Part shown: positions 1 to 13,686 of the stretch, piece by piece | Layout of the letters: the number at the start of each line of letters is the position of its first letter | Numbering within the stretch: position 1 is the stretch's first letter | Origin: an uncultured Myxococcales bacterium | Lineage (GTDB): Bacteria; Myxococcota_A; Polyangia; Polyangiales; Polyangiaceae | NCBI GenBank assembly: GCA_937949945.1 | Contig: CALFEQ010000032.1 | Span: forward strand, 1-64,000 | DNA length: 64,000 bases | Direction: 5' to 3' | Notes under the pieces: model-generated | The model's input: only the letters and a program-made list of their open reading frames with translations | What the model was told of the DNA's origin: nothing | Database searches by the model: none | Program-made: the position numbers and the translations under genes

Positions 1-112
1 CCACCTCGTCGGGCTCCTTCGCCGCCGGCATCGAAGCGAAACCTGTGCAAGAATCTCACGCCCACGAGGCCCATCGAGAGGCGCGGATCGCGCGCGCCAC
101 GACCGGACGACG
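1..112. other. left edge, no gene seen
   Basis: This stretch precedes the first kinase gene. I see no reading frame with family-like features, no clear -10/-35 pair and no RNA gene. It may hold the kinase promoter or the 3' end of a gene outside the window. Confidence 0.4.
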
Positions 113-4540
<4,428 letters not shown>

Positions 4541-4544
4541 GATG

Positions 4545-4750
4545 AGGCTCCAGGCTCCGGGCTCCAGGCTCCAGAGAGAAGCTCCGCGTTTGCGTCCGTC
4601 GTCGGGGAGAACGAGCTGACGACAGGCTCCAGGCTTCGAGCTCCAAGGAGAGAAGCTCCGCAGCTTCGTCGTGCGCTCGTCTCGCGGCGTGACGAGAGGC
4701 TCGCGCGTGCTCTCGTTCGTCCAACTGGAGCCTGGAGCCTGGAGCCTGAG
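4545..4750 (+). repeat. three copies of the GGCTCCAGG module (A)
   Basis: Forward copies lie at 4545-4574 and 4624-4650, and an inverted copy at 4725-4750. The two forward copies are each followed by GAGAGAAGCTCCGC, so the first 100 bases look like an imperfect duplication of about 79 bases. The first copy begins just after the kinase stop codon. If translated in the patatin frame the inverted copy gives the uninformative peptide LEPGAWSL, one reason to start that gene downstream. The 325-base gap also holds a TAAACT hexamer near 4779 as a possible -10. Confidence 0.8.
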
Positions 4751-4865
4751 TTCCCTTGCCCAAGCCCGCGTCCGACGGGCTAAACTCGAAGAGCAACGCG
4801 GTCTCCCGCGCGGGAGGGCGTATCTCCAGGAACGAGCGAAACGAGCAGCGATCGACCCCGACGGC

Positions 4866-6155
4866 ATGACGACGACGGCCACGAGCAAGCCGAGCCGCCG
4901 CACAGCGATGATCCTCTCCGGAGGCGGTGCGCGCGGCGCATACGAGGTGGGGGTCCTCTGGTACATCTTCGACGACCTCTCGCGGATGCGCGGCGGTCCG
5001 CCGAAGATCGACATCCTGTCCGGGACGAGCGTAGGCGCGATCAACGCGTGTTACCTCGCGGCGCACCTGACCGACCCCGTCCTGGGCATGCGGCGTCTCG
5101 TTCACCTCTGGAGCGAGCTCCAGATCACGCGCGTGCTCGGCTTCGGACCGCGCCAGTTCATCGGCATCCCGCGCGTCCTCCTCGGCGGCGGCGGCGAAGG
5201 CACGGGCCTCTTCGACGTGCGGCCGATGGCCGAGCTCGTCCAGCGGGAGATCAGTTGGCGTGCGCTCGCCCGCGCGCTGCGCCGCAGGCAGCTTCGTGCG
5301 CTCACCGTCTCGGCCACCGAGGTGGCGACCGGCCGAACCGTGGTCTTCATGCAGACCGCGCCGGACGTCGACATCCCGCGCACGTCACCGCCGCGCACGC
5401 TCTTCCGAGCCGATCACATCGGCCCGCATCACGCGCTCGCGAGCGCGGCCATCCCGCTGCTCTTCCCGCCGGTACGGATCGACGACGAGCTCTACCTCGA
5501 CGGCGGTCTCCGGCAGAACACGCCCATCGCGCCCGCCTTGCGGCTCGGCGCGACGCACGTGTTCGCGATCGGCAGCTCGCGCGAGTACAAGGGCGTGCGC
5601 GCGCACGAGCAGGGACAGGACGTCAAGATGCCGGGCGCGGCCTTCTTGCTCGGCAAGGTGCTCAACGCCTTCTTGCTCGATCACATCGACACCGACCTCG
5701 AGCTGCTCAACCGGCTCAACAACGTCATCCGCGACGGCACGAACCACTACGGCCCCGGGTTCATCGAGGCGATGTCGAAGGAGGCCCAGAAGCGCAACGC
5801 CCCGCCGTACCGCTACGTCGAGGCGTTCACGCTCCGTCCGACGGAGGACATGGGCAAGCTCGCGAGCGAGCACGTGCGTCGAGGCAAGTTCATCGGCAAC
5901 CCGTTCCTCACGAAGCGCCTGCTCAGCGCGCTGGACACCGGTGTCGGCGACGAGGCCGATCTCGCCAGCTATCTGCTCTTCGACGGCCACTTCTGCCGCC
6001 AGCTCATCGAGATGGGGCGCGCCGACGCCCACGCGCACCGCGACGAGATCCTCGCCTTCTTCGAGAACGCCGACGACGACGGCGGCAGCACGCTCGACGC
6101 GGAAGACTCCGGCGTCTGGGACAAGCCGTCGCTCACCTTGCCCATCGGTACGTGA
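4866..6155 (+). CDS. patatin-like phospholipase
   Basis: A 429-residue serine hydrolase of the patatin family, which releases fatty acids from phospholipids or other acyl esters. The oxyanion loop SGGGARG is at about 18-24, the nucleophile elbow GTSVG near 58-62 and the catalytic aspartate in LDGGLRQ near 210, so the Ser-Asp dyad is intact. I chose the ATG at 4866 because the open frame upstream runs through an intergenic repeat and has no family similarity. There is no signal peptide, so it is probably cytosolic or peripheral. The following lipoprotein is on the same strand after about 100 bases. The substrate cannot be told from sequence. Confidence 0.88.
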   Translation: MTTTATSKPSRRTAMILSGGGARGAYEVGVLWYIFDDLSRMRGGPPKIDILSGTSVGAINACYLAAHLTDPVLGMRRLVHLWSELQITRVLGFGPRQFIGIPRVLLGGGGEGTGLFDVRPMAELVQREISWRALARALRRRQLRALTVSATEVATGRTVVFMQTAPDVDIPRTSPPRTLFRADHIGPHHALASAAIPLLFPPVRIDDELYLDGGLRQNTPIAPALRLGATHVFAIGSSREYKGVRAHEQGQDVKMPGAAFLLGKVLNAFLLDHIDTDLELLNRLNNVIRDGTNHYGPGFIEAMSKEAQKRNAPPYRYVEAFTLRPTEDMGKLASEHVRRGKFIGNPFLTKRLLSALDTGVGDEADLASYLLFDGHFCRQLIEMGRADAHAHRDEILAFFENADDDGGSTLDAEDSGVWDKPSLTLPIGT

Positions 6156-6259
6156 ACGGCGCCGGGAACGAACGAGGCGTCCAGCGGGTTGTCTCTCCGA
6201 CCGAGCGGGACTAAGCCGAGCGCTGCTGGACGGAGTCCACCGGGGTCGGAGGAGGATTC

Positions 6260-6856
6260 GTGAGGGTGGGACGAGCTCGAACGATGGCTCGCGACGGGCT
6301 GCGCGCGACGAGCGTCGTGCTTCTCCTCGCCGTCGCCGCGGGTTGCGAGAAGAAAGAGGCGAGCGGAAGCGAGACCGAGCCGAGCGCGCCGGCTTCCTCC
6401 TCCTCGGTCGCGGCCGCTCCGCCTGCGCCCGCGCAGAAGGCGGCGGCGGCCGACGCCGCTCCCGCCGAGACGGTGGAGGTGCCCGAGGTCCGCGTGAAGA
6501 AGGACGCGTCCACGACGGTCCACGTCACGTGGATCGTGCCGAAGGGCACCGCCGTCAACGACGACGCACCCTTCCGTGTGCGGTGGAACCGGAGCGAGGG
6601 GCTCGTCGAAGCGCCGAACGACGTGAGGTCGACGGGCAACGCCGTCAAGGACGGCTTCCACGTGAGCGTGCGCCCGACGCCCGGCACGTCGAATGCGAGC
6701 CTCAACGGCGTGATCGACATCGTCGTCTGCGACGCGACGAATCACAGCATCTGCCTTCCCGTCCGCCGCAAGGTCGAGCTCGGCTTCGTCGTCGCGATGG
6801 ACGCGTCGGAAGAAGCCTCGGTGGCGATCCCGCTGCCGGAGGCGCGCGCGAACTAG
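6260..6856 (+). CDS. putative lipoprotein, Ala/Ser-rich N-terminus
   Basis: A 198-residue exported protein. A basic start and hydrophobic stretch end in a lipobox (VAAGC, cysteine near 29), followed by a low-complexity linker of Glu, Ser, Ala and Pro to about residue 80. The rest is a small beta-rich domain (residues about 85-190) with two cysteines in the segment CDATNHSIC, resembling thiol-disulfide or Ig-like periplasmic domains only loosely. The GTG at 6260 is preferred over the ATG at 6284 because GGAGGA lies about five bases upstream. I do not recognise the family; function unknown. Confidence 0.75.
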   Translation: MRVGRARTMARDGLRATSVVLLLAVAAGCEKKEASGSETEPSAPASSSSVAAAPPAPAQKAAAADAAPAETVEVPEVRVKKDASTTVHVTWIVPKGTAVNDDAPFRVRWNRSEGLVEAPNDVRSTGNAVKDGFHVSVRPTPGTSNASLNGVIDIVVCDATNHSICLPVRRKVELGFVVAMDASEEASVAIPLPEARAN

Positions 6857-6865
6857 CGCAGCGCT

Positions 6866-7225
6866 TCAGCCCTGGCCGGGTGCCACCGCCTGCGCGAGGC
6901 AGAGCGGGTTCGCGTCCGGATCGCGGAACCGTGCGAGCACGAAGTGCTCCGTCCGCTCGACGGTGAACGACACGCCGCGGTTCTCGAGGACCGCGATCGC
7001 CTCGTCGATGGGGATCTTCGGGAAGAACGTCACCCCCGTGCCGGACGTGCCCGGGGCCTCGCGGGTGCTCTTCTGGAGACCCACGCGGAAGCCCTCGCCC
7101 GCGTCGAGGACGACGGAGCCGTCGGGCCGTTCTTCGACGAGCTTCATTCCCAGCGTCTCGACGTAGAAGCGCACCGCGCGTCCGACGTCGCCCACGTCGA
7201 GCATGACGACTCCACCACGAATCAT
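6866..7225 (-). CDS. VOC (glyoxalase/bleomycin-resistance) family protein
   Basis: A 119-residue single VOC-fold protein. The pattern VMLDVGDVGRAVRFYVETLG at the N-terminus and FRDPDANPLCLAQ at the C-terminus are the two ends of the beta-alpha-beta-beta-beta repeat. Members bind metals and act as isomerases, dioxygenases or drug-binding proteins; this one cannot be assigned a substrate. The C-terminal Glu usually found as metal ligand in FxDPDGNxxEL is replaced by Leu-Cys, so catalysis may be altered. It converges on the lipoprotein gene with a 9-base gap. Confidence 0.85.
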   Translation of the reverse strand: MIRGGVVMLDVGDVGRAVRFYVETLGMKLVEERPDGSVVLDAGEGFRVGLQKSTREAPGTSGTGVTFFPKIPIDEAIAVLENRGVSFTVERTEHFVLARFRDPDANPLCLAQAVAPGQG

Positions 7226-7281
7226 CGATCACCTCGCTCATGGCGGCGCGGGACCTCTCCCCGCGCGATCACGCTCGGCCT

Positions 7282-7572
7282 TCAGACCTGCTGGCCGTGA
7301 CCGAGCTTCTTCTTGCCGTCCTGGAAGAGGATCTCCACGCGATGGGCGTCGGCTTCGACGACGATCCCCTTGCCGAACTTCGTGTGCACGACGAGCTGCC
7401 CCTTCGCGTAGCGATCGGAGAGGTTGTACGGGACGAAGCCCTCGTCCGGTTTGCCTTCGATCAGCTCCTGCCAGCTCTTCTCCGCTTCCTTCGGCTTCGC
7501 CCAGAAATCGAGGTCCGTGTCCTTGTACCGGCTGCTCGATGTTCCGCGCTGCTTCGTGCGCTTCATCGACAT
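7282..7572 (-). CDS. small conserved protein with an FGKG-type domain
   Basis: A 96-residue soluble protein. The C-terminal half, with VHTKFGKGIVVEADAHRVEI and then DGKKKLGH, has the small beta-barrel look of domains seen in UvrD C-termini and CarD/Tudor-like nucleic-acid-associated proteins, where 'HxxFGxGxV' is typical. The N-terminus is basic, then acidic. The start ATG at 7572 gives MSMKRTKQ; a second ATG lies at 7566. It is divergent from the next gene with only 47 bases between starts. A role in transcription or DNA repair would be inference only. Confidence 0.72.
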   Translation of the reverse strand: MSMKRTKQRGTSSSRYKDTDLDFWAKPKEAEKSWQELIEGKPDEGFVPYNLSDRYAKGQLVVHTKFGKGIVVEADAHRVEILFQDGKKKLGHGQQV

Positions 7573-7619
7573 GGTGCAGCCACGTTCTATCAGAGCTCGG
7601 TGGTCATCGGGAGCCCAGC

Positions 7620-8417
7620 ATGCAAACATCGATTGCAATGGCACCGCTGCTCATCTTCGCGGGCATCGCCTTCATCCTCGGTTTGCTCGTCACCCTCTCC
7701 AACCTGAAGAACTTCCAGCGGAGGCAGCGGATCCTCGCGACCCCGACGACGCCGATCGCCCAGGCACCGGGGAATACGTACGTCGAGATCAAGGGACGGA
7801 TTCAGCCGAGCGAGCAGGGCGTCGTGCAGGCTCCGTTCAGCGGTCGTCACTCCGTGTGGTGCCGCATCACCGTCCAGGAGCTCCGGCGCTCCGGACGCAG
7901 CACCTACTGGCACACGGTCCTCTCCGAGGTCGATGGGCGGCCGTTCTTGGTCGACGACGGGTCCGGGCAGCAAGCGCGCGTCATGCCGAACGGTGCCAAC
8001 GTCATCCTCGACCGCCAGTGCATCGCATCGAGCGGAACCTTCAAGGATGCGCCTCCTCACCTCGAGGCGTTCCTCCAGTCGCGCGGGCTGAAGAGCACGA
8101 CCTGGCTCGGCTTCAACAAGAGCATGCGCTACGAGGAGGAGGTGCTCGCGCCGGGAGATCCGCTCTACGCGATCGGCCCCTCGCGTCGTGAGCCGGGGCC
8201 GCCGGTCTACGACGGCTATCGGATGGCCCCGGGGAGCCAGCTCGTGATGTACCAGGGCATCGGAGCGGAGAACGAGCTCATCTTGACGAACAAGAGCGAG
8301 GCCGAGCTGACGAGCAAGCTCCTCACGGGCTTCGTCGTCGGCCTCGTGCTGCTCGGCATCGGGGTGCTGCTCGGTGTCGGAAGCGTGCTCGCCGCGGTCG
8401 CGAGCGCCTTCGTGTAG
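7620..8417 (+). CDS. GIDE-domain membrane protein
   Basis: A 265-residue inner-membrane protein. One helix at about 7-27 is followed by a GIDE-like domain (about 50-215) with the characteristic order of a P-F-S-x-R-x-x-V-W-C-R segment, WHTVLSEVDGRPFLVDDGSG and a conserved V-x-P; two close helices lie near the C-terminus (about 225-262). The GIDE fold is named after a mitochondrial E3 ligase, but bacterial members lack the RING finger and have no known activity. The ATG at 7620 fits the domain limits. Function unknown. Confidence 0.78.
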   Translation: MQTSIAMAPLLIFAGIAFILGLLVTLSNLKNFQRRQRILATPTTPIAQAPGNTYVEIKGRIQPSEQGVVQAPFSGRHSVWCRITVQELRRSGRSTYWHTVLSEVDGRPFLVDDGSGQQARVMPNGANVILDRQCIASSGTFKDAPPHLEAFLQSRGLKSTTWLGFNKSMRYEEEVLAPGDPLYAIGPSRREPGPPVYDGYRMAPGSQLVMYQGIGAENELILTNKSEAELTSKLLTGFVVGLVLLGIGVLLGVGSVLAAVASAFV

Positions 8418-8445
8418 CGCCCGCCCCTCCGAGGAGCCTCGTCGC

Positions 8446-10374
8446 TCAGCGCCGTCGCGGCGGGGCGCGACGCCCGTCGACGATCCCGAGCTCGCCCGTG
8501 TTCTCGAGCTTCACCGTCTCGTCGGGGTTGAACGGGCGCGGCTCGCGCCGACGCGCCACCGGACGCGGCTCCATGCCGAGCGCGTGCGATGGAGCGCGAT
8601 CCCTGGCATCGAACGACGGGCCGACGTCGGGATGCTTCACGATCGTCTCGCCGTCCCAGTCGTCCGGCACCTCCGGCGCGGGCCCGTGGTTCGTCCTCCT
8701 CGGGCGCGCCTCTCGCGGATCGGTGTGCGGGCGCGCGCTCGCGCCTCGCGCCGCGGCGGGCGTCCGCGTGCGCGGGCGCGGCATGAGGTGCACGCCGGGA
8801 CGGAAGATCTCCGTCGGCTCGTCGGTGTCGTCTTCGGCGACGACGTCGATCGGGATGTCGATGTCGTCCGGGTCGTCGAGCGGTGCGGTCTTCGGCGGGG
8901 GAGGCGGCGGCTGCGACGGACGGCGCGGCGCGGCGGCGTCGAACGGCGCGGGGATCAGCTTCGGGCGGACGTCGACGCGCGTCGCCCGCTCGCGGTCCGC
9001 GCTCCTGGAGACGGGCTCGGCCATCCGGCCGAGCTGCGCGCTCGGTGCGTCCGGGCGCTCGGACGACTCGTGATACCGCGCCACCGGTACGGGCTCTTGG
9101 CGGCGCCCGCGCGAGCTCGAGACGGCGGCAGGCGGATCGCTCCGGCGGCGGCCCGGCGTTCGGCCGCCGCCGAGCACCGGCGCGCGCTTGCGCTCCTCGG
9201 GCGTCGGCGGCGGAGGCAGTCGAACCGCGCTCGGCTCGGCGACCGGCGGCGGAGGCGCGAGCTCGCGCAAGAAGTGCTTCGCGCTCGGGAAGCGCTCGGC
9301 GCGGTTCTTCGCCATCGCCTTCATGATGATCGCCTCGAGCTCCGGCGGGATGTTCGGGCGAAGCTCGCGCAGCGGGCGGGGCGACGTGTTGATGATCGCG
9401 AGCAGGAGCGCGTTGTAGTTCGGCGCCAAGAACGGCCGCTTGCCGGCGAGCGCTTCGTACATGACGACGCCGCACGCGTAGACGTCGACGCGGCCGTCGA
9501 GGTTGCGGTCCCCGCGCGCTTGCTCCGGCGACATGTAATAGGGCGTGCCCATGACCATCCCCGTGCGGGTGAGGTCGAGCGAGTCTTCGCCCGTCGCGAA
9601 CTCCGGCATCATCTTGGACACGCCGAAGTCGAGCAGCTTGATGATCGGCGGACACCCGACGCGCCGAGCGAGGAAGATGTTCTCGGGCTTGATGTCGCGG
9701 TGGATGATGCCCTTCTCGTGGGCCGCGACGAGGCCGGAGAGGACCTGCACCATCACCTCGACCACGTCGTCGAACGGAAGCTGGCCTTCCTTCGCGATCC
9801 GATCGGCCAGCGTGTGCCCGACGAGCTTCTCCATGACGAGGTACGGGCTGCCGTCGTCGAGGAGGCCGAGATCGTAGACCTCGCAGATGTTCGGATGACC
9901 GATGGCGCCCGCGGCGCGCGCCTCCTGTTGGAACCTCTTCACCGCCACGCGCCTGCGCGCCTGTGAAGGGCTCAGCACCTTGATCGCGACGTCTCGGCTG
10001 AGACCGAGGTGCTCGGCGTCGTAGACGGTGCCCATCCCGCCCTCGCCGAGCACGCCTTTGATCAGGTATCGCCCGCCGATCGTCTGCCCGATGAGCTCGC
10101 GCACCGGATCGCGCGGCGGCGGGGGCAGCGGCCCGTGCACTTCGCCCGATCGCGGCTTCGGCGCGGGTGCGGCCCGCCCGTGCAGCGCATCGAACGGCAG
10201 CGGGGCCGGCGGGGGCGGAAGCTCGCTCACCCTCCGGCGCACCTCCGCACGGAGGTTCTCGTGGGTCGGCGGGCGGACCTCCGCCGGCATCTGCAGCCCC
10301 GTGTTCGGGCACACACGGGCCGCCGCATCGTGCGGCATCTTGCAGTGCGGGCACCGGACGAAGCGATGGCTCAT
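8446..10374 (-). CDS. Ser/Thr protein kinase with N-terminal Cys-rich motif
   Basis: A 642-residue PknB-type kinase. The first residues hold CPHC and a second CP pair (Cys 8, 11, 22), resembling half of a zinc ribbon. The kinase domain follows at about 95-365 with GEGGMGTVY near 110, VAIKVL, HRDIKPEN near 225, DFGVSK and MSPEQARG, so all catalytic residues are present. The remaining 270 residues are Pro/Arg/Asp-rich and look disordered; there is no transmembrane helix, so it should be cytosolic. A -10-like TATTCT lies 17 bases upstream of the ATG. Target proteins are unknown. Confidence 0.92.
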   Translation of the reverse strand: MSHRFVRCPHCKMPHDAAARVCPNTGLQMPAEVRPPTHENLRAEVRRRVSELPPPPAPLPFDALHGRAAPAPKPRSGEVHGPLPPPPRDPVRELIGQTIGGRYLIKGVLGEGGMGTVYDAEHLGLSRDVAIKVLSPSQARRRVAVKRFQQEARAAGAIGHPNICEVYDLGLLDDGSPYLVMEKLVGHTLADRIAKEGQLPFDDVVEVMVQVLSGLVAAHEKGIIHRDIKPENIFLARRVGCPPIIKLLDFGVSKMMPEFATGEDSLDLTRTGMVMGTPYYMSPEQARGDRNLDGRVDVYACGVVMYEALAGKRPFLAPNYNALLLAIINTSPRPLRELRPNIPPELEAIIMKAMAKNRAERFPSAKHFLRELAPPPPVAEPSAVRLPPPPTPEERKRAPVLGGGRTPGRRRSDPPAAVSSSRGRRQEPVPVARYHESSERPDAPSAQLGRMAEPVSRSADRERATRVDVRPKLIPAPFDAAAPRRPSQPPPPPPKTAPLDDPDDIDIPIDVVAEDDTDEPTEIFRPGVHLMPRPRTRTPAAARGASARPHTDPREARPRRTNHGPAPEVPDDWDGETIVKHPDVGPSFDARDRAPSHALGMEPRPVARRREPRPFNPDETVKLENTGELGIVDGRRAPPRRR

Positions 10375-10761
10375 GAGTAGAGGGGCACGCGAGAATACAT
10401 CGCTCCGTTCGGCCGACGGGCGCCGTCGTCGAATGACTCGCGCGCTCGTCTCAGATTAACGAGTTTGTCGTCCAGCCGGCAACCGCCGACCCCGTCGTCC
10501 GACGAGCGGTCCCACGAGCGTCGTCGCTCCAAGCGCACCTCGGCGCTCCGCCCGACGTTCGATGTGGGTGGCGGCCCGGTCGTCGTGGCTTTCTACCTCG
10601 CGATGGCGCCGTGAGCCGCGCCGGAGCCGTGTCGAGACGTAACCGAGGCGCGGTCGAGGCCTGGCCCGGGGCCGGCCCCGTGCTGGCCCGGGCCATGACG
10701 TCACGAAGCGCGATCCTCGGGAAACGCAGGCGATCCGAGGTGCGTCTCGCTGGTCCGACCG
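10375..10761. other. 387-bp divergent intergenic region
   Basis: It separates the kinase (leftward) from comEC (rightward). Besides the kinase -10 candidate at 10392-10397 I see no convincing promoter for comEC, no repeat module and no hairpin with a T-run. The sequence around 10452-10470 (ATTAACGAGTTTGTC) is the most A+T-rich part. Confidence 0.5.
10392..10397 (-). promoter_or_regulatory. -10 hexamer TATTCT for the kinase
   Basis: TATTCT on the reverse strand ends 17 bases before the kinase ATG, predicting a leader of about ten bases. No clear -35 is visible. Confidence 0.35.
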
Positions 10762-13209
10762 GTGCAACCGCGGCGCGCGATGACGGCCCCCACGGCGAAG
10801 CGTCCGGTGACGCGCTCGCACGATCCGGTTCCATGGGTGGGCGCGGCCGCCTGCGCCGGCGCGCTCGTGGTGGTGGCTCCTCTCGTCGCGCCGCTCGCGG
10901 CCATCGCCGTCGCCGCGCTCGCGTTCGGTCGTCGCGACGGTCGTCGCCTGGGCGTCGCGCTCCTCGCCGCGATCGTGTTCGTCGCCGGCGCGCTCCGCTC
11001 GACGTTCCGGGTGCGCGAGAACGAGGCCCGACGCGCTGCGATCGTCGGCGCCGGCGGGTGGCCGGCCATGTGCACCCTGACGGGGACGATCACGCGCTCT
11101 CCCGTCATGCTCGGCGAGGGCCTCCGCGTCGAGGTCGACGCGACCGAGGTTCGGTGCCGCGACGACCCGCCGATGCAGGCGCGCACGACCCTCCACGTCC
11201 CGCTCGACGTCGCCGAGGCGGCGGCCCCGAGGATGTCCCTCGCGCGAGGCGACGTCGTGTCGGCGACGGCTTCGCTCGCTCCGCCGTATCGCTTCTGGAA
11301 CGACGGCACGGGGGATCCGCGTCCGGCGTCGGCGCGTCGAGGCGTCGTCTTGTCCGGCGGCGCTCACGACCTCGTCTCGTCGCGCGACGGCCGCGGTCCG
11401 GCGGCGTGGATCGATCGCGCACGAGCGCGCATTCGGCATCGCATCCTCGCGACGTTCCCTCGGGAGACCGCGCCGATGGCGCGCGCGCTCGTGCTCGGCG
11501 AGGACGATCTCGCGGCGGAGGATCAGCGCGCCTTCCGCGCGAGCGGGCTCGCCCACCTGCTCGCCGTCTCCGGCATGCACCTCGTCCTCGTGGTGCTCGG
11601 GCTCGTCCGAGCGGCGCGCGCGGCGCTCGTGCGCGTTCCGGCGATCGCCTCACGCATGGACGCGGCTCGTGTCGCGTCGGCGATCGGTCTGCCCGTCGCC
11701 TGGCTCTACGCCGAGCTCGCGGGCGGTAGCGGATCGGCCGTGCGCGCCGCATGGATGTGCACGACCGTCCTTCTGGCGCGTGTCCTCGCGCGACGCTCGT
11801 CGGCGTGGCGTGGCCTCGGGCTCTCGATGATCGCGATGGCGATCCTCGATCCGCTCGTCGTCTTCGATCTCTCCTTCCTCCTCTCGGTCCTCGCGACGGC
11901 GGGGATCCTCTCGCTGAGCAGACCGATCGAAGACGCTGCTCGTACGCGTCTGCCCGTCCGCCTGCCCGCCTTCGTCCTCGCGCCCGTCTCGACGACGGCG
12001 GCCGCGACGATCGCGTGCGCGCCGGTGCTCGCCACGATGAGCCCCGAGCTGCCGGCCGGAGGGCTCGTCGCGAACGTGATCGCGGTGCCGCTCGGCGAGG
12101 CGGCGGCGCTGCCGCTCTGCCTGCTCCACGTTCTCTTGTTCGCGTGGCCCGCGGCCGAGAGCGGGTGCGCGCTCGCGGCGTCGGGCGCGCTCGGGCTCGT
12201 GCGCATCGTCGCCCGCGCCTTCGCGTGGGGAGCCGTCCCCGTGCCGGTGCCGACGGCGGGACAGCTCGGCGCGATCGCCGTCAGCGCCGCGGGCGTCGCG
12301 TGCTCGCGGCGGCCGCGGGCGTTCGCGTGGCTCGGCGTCGCCGTCGTGATCGGCCTCGAGATCCTCGCGCGGGTCGAGGGAGCCCCTCGCGGAGTGCTCC
12401 GCGTCACGTTCCTCGACGTCGGGCAAGGAGACTCCGCGCTCGTCGACTTCCCCGACGGTTCGGCGATGCTCGTCGACGGCGGCGGCCTGGTCGGAAGCCC
12501 CGTGGACGTCGGTGAGCGCGCCGTGCTGCCGCTGCTCGCGGCGCGACGTCGAGGTCTGCTCGACGTCGTCGTGATCTCGCATCCGCACCCGGACCATCAC
12601 CTCGGGCTCTCCGCGACGCTCGCGCGCGTCGGTGCGCGAGAGCTGTGGGACACCGGGCAGGGTGAGTCGGAGGGGATCGCGGGACCGTACGCGGAGCTCC
12701 TCTCGCTCGCGCGGGCGCGGGGGGCGCGCGTGCGCCGTCCGGCGGAGCTGTGCGGGGCGCACGCGTTCGGCGCCGCGATCGTGGAGGTCCTCGCTCCATG
12801 CCCCGACGTGTCGCCGGACCATGGGCCCAACGACAACTCGTTCGTGATCCGCATCCGCTTCGGCGAGCGCGCGATTGTCCTCGTGGGCGACGCCGAACGG
12901 CACGAGGAGCGCGAGCTCCTGAGCGGGCCGGCGCGCGATCGCCTGCGCGCCGACGTGCTCAAGGTCGGGCACCACGGCAGTCGAACGTCCTCGTCGCCGG
13001 AGTTCGTCGCAGCGGTGTCACCGGCGGTGGCCGTGATCTCGTGCGGCGTACGCAACCGCTTCGGCCACCCTCATGCCATCACGCTCGAGACGCTCGCTCG
13101 ATCCGGCGCCCGCGTCCTCCGGACCGACCACCACGGGAGCGTCGTCGTCACGACCGACGGTCGCTCGCTCGACGTGCGCACGGCGGCGGAGGCCGAGCTT
13201 CCGCCGTGA
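10762..13209 (+). CDS. comEC: ComEC/Rec2 DNA-uptake channel
   Basis: An 815-residue polytopic inner-membrane protein for import of single-stranded DNA in natural transformation. N-terminal helices and an OB-like DUF4131 segment (about 15-200) are followed by the Competence core, whose signature SGMHLVLVVL is near 270, several more helices, and a C-terminal metallo-beta-lactamase domain (about 545-815) with LDVGQGDSALVD, HPHPDHH near 607 and HHGSRTSSS. The zinc-binding motif is intact, as in ComEC proteins thought to degrade the non-transported strand. Start uncertain: GTG 10762 or ATG 10780, neither with a good ribosome-binding site. No other competence genes lie nearby. Confidence 0.92.
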   Translation: MQPRRAMTAPTAKRPVTRSHDPVPWVGAAACAGALVVVAPLVAPLAAIAVAALAFGRRDGRRLGVALLAAIVFVAGALRSTFRVRENEARRAAIVGAGGWPAMCTLTGTITRSPVMLGEGLRVEVDATEVRCRDDPPMQARTTLHVPLDVAEAAAPRMSLARGDVVSATASLAPPYRFWNDGTGDPRPASARRGVVLSGGAHDLVSSRDGRGPAAWIDRARARIRHRILATFPRETAPMARALVLGEDDLAAEDQRAFRASGLAHLLAVSGMHLVLVVLGLVRAARAALVRVPAIASRMDAARVASAIGLPVAWLYAELAGGSGSAVRAAWMCTTVLLARVLARRSSAWRGLGLSMIAMAILDPLVVFDLSFLLSVLATAGILSLSRPIEDAARTRLPVRLPAFVLAPVSTTAAATIACAPVLATMSPELPAGGLVANVIAVPLGEAAALPLCLLHVLLFAWPAAESGCALAASGALGLVRIVARAFAWGAVPVPVPTAGQLGAIAVSAAGVACSRRPRAFAWLGVAVVIGLEILARVEGAPRGVLRVTFLDVGQGDSALVDFPDGSAMLVDGGGLVGSPVDVGERAVLPLLAARRRGLLDVVVISHPHPDHHLGLSATLARVGARELWDTGQGESEGIAGPYAELLSLARARGARVRRPAELCGAHAFGAAIVEVLAPCPDVSPDHGPNDNSFVIRIRFGERAIVLVGDAERHEERELLSGPARDRLRADVLKVGHHGSRTSSSPEFVAAVSPAVAVISCGVRNRFGHPHAITLETLARSGARVLRTDHHGSVVVTTDGRSLDVRTAAEAELPP

Positions 13210-13224
13210 CCCGTGGCGCGCGTT

Positions 13225-13542
13225 TCAGTCGAGCGCCGACAGCGCCGACTCGAGCTCCGAGAGCGCGTGGCTCTCGCCCTTGTTGCGTGCCTGCTCGATG
13301 CCGGCTTCGAGCCACTCGCGCGCTTCGTCCTTGCGCCCGAGGCCCTCGAGCATCTGCCCGCACATCAGGTACATCGGGACGTAGTCGGGCTTCATCGACC
13401 GGAGCGTCGTGAAGGTCTGGAGCGCTTCGTCCCAGCGCTCGAGCTTCCGGTACTCCATGGCGAGGCCGTACCAGGCGAGCGGATCGGTCGATCCCTCGGC
13501 CGTCGTCTTCTGCAGGAACGCGAGGCGCTTGCTCTCCGTCAC
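13225..13542 (-). CDS. small TPR protein
   Basis: A 105-residue soluble protein made of two or three tetratricopeptide repeats (for example DPLAWYGLAMEYRKLERWDE and a second unit ending EWLEAGIEQA). The start is a GTG at 13542, decided by a strong AAGGAG eight bases upstream; a much longer open frame upstream overlaps hpt antisense and is not used. TPRs mediate protein-protein contacts, so it may be an adaptor. It converges on comEC with a 15-base gap and is divergent from hpt. Confidence 0.82.
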   Translation of the reverse strand: MTESKRLAFLQKTTAEGSTDPLAWYGLAMEYRKLERWDEALQTFTTLRSMKPDYVPMYLMCGQMLEGLGRKDEAREWLEAGIEQARNKGESHALSELESALSALD

Positions 13543-13666
13543 GGTCGTTTCTCCTTCCGGGGCATCGTGCTCGTCTCGCTTCGTCCGCCGAACGTCGAGT
13601 GCCCGTCCGTTCGTGGCGCCTGCTTCGCTGCGCCGCGAAGCTGCTCCCTCTTTACTTCGGGCGCCG

Positions 13667-13672
13667 TTAAAT
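13667..13672 (+). promoter_or_regulatory. -10 candidate TTAAAT before hpt
   Basis: TTAAAT ends 14 bases before the hpt ATG, with no ribosome-binding site between. This would give a leader of about eight bases. Confidence 0.35.
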
Positions 13673-13686
13673 CGAAAGCACCGGGC

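Noticed and set aside
4671..4865. Extended N-terminus for the patatin gene
   Set aside because: The extra 65 codons translate an intergenic repeat (LEPGAWSL) and lack family similarity; the conserved part begins shortly after the ATG at 4866.
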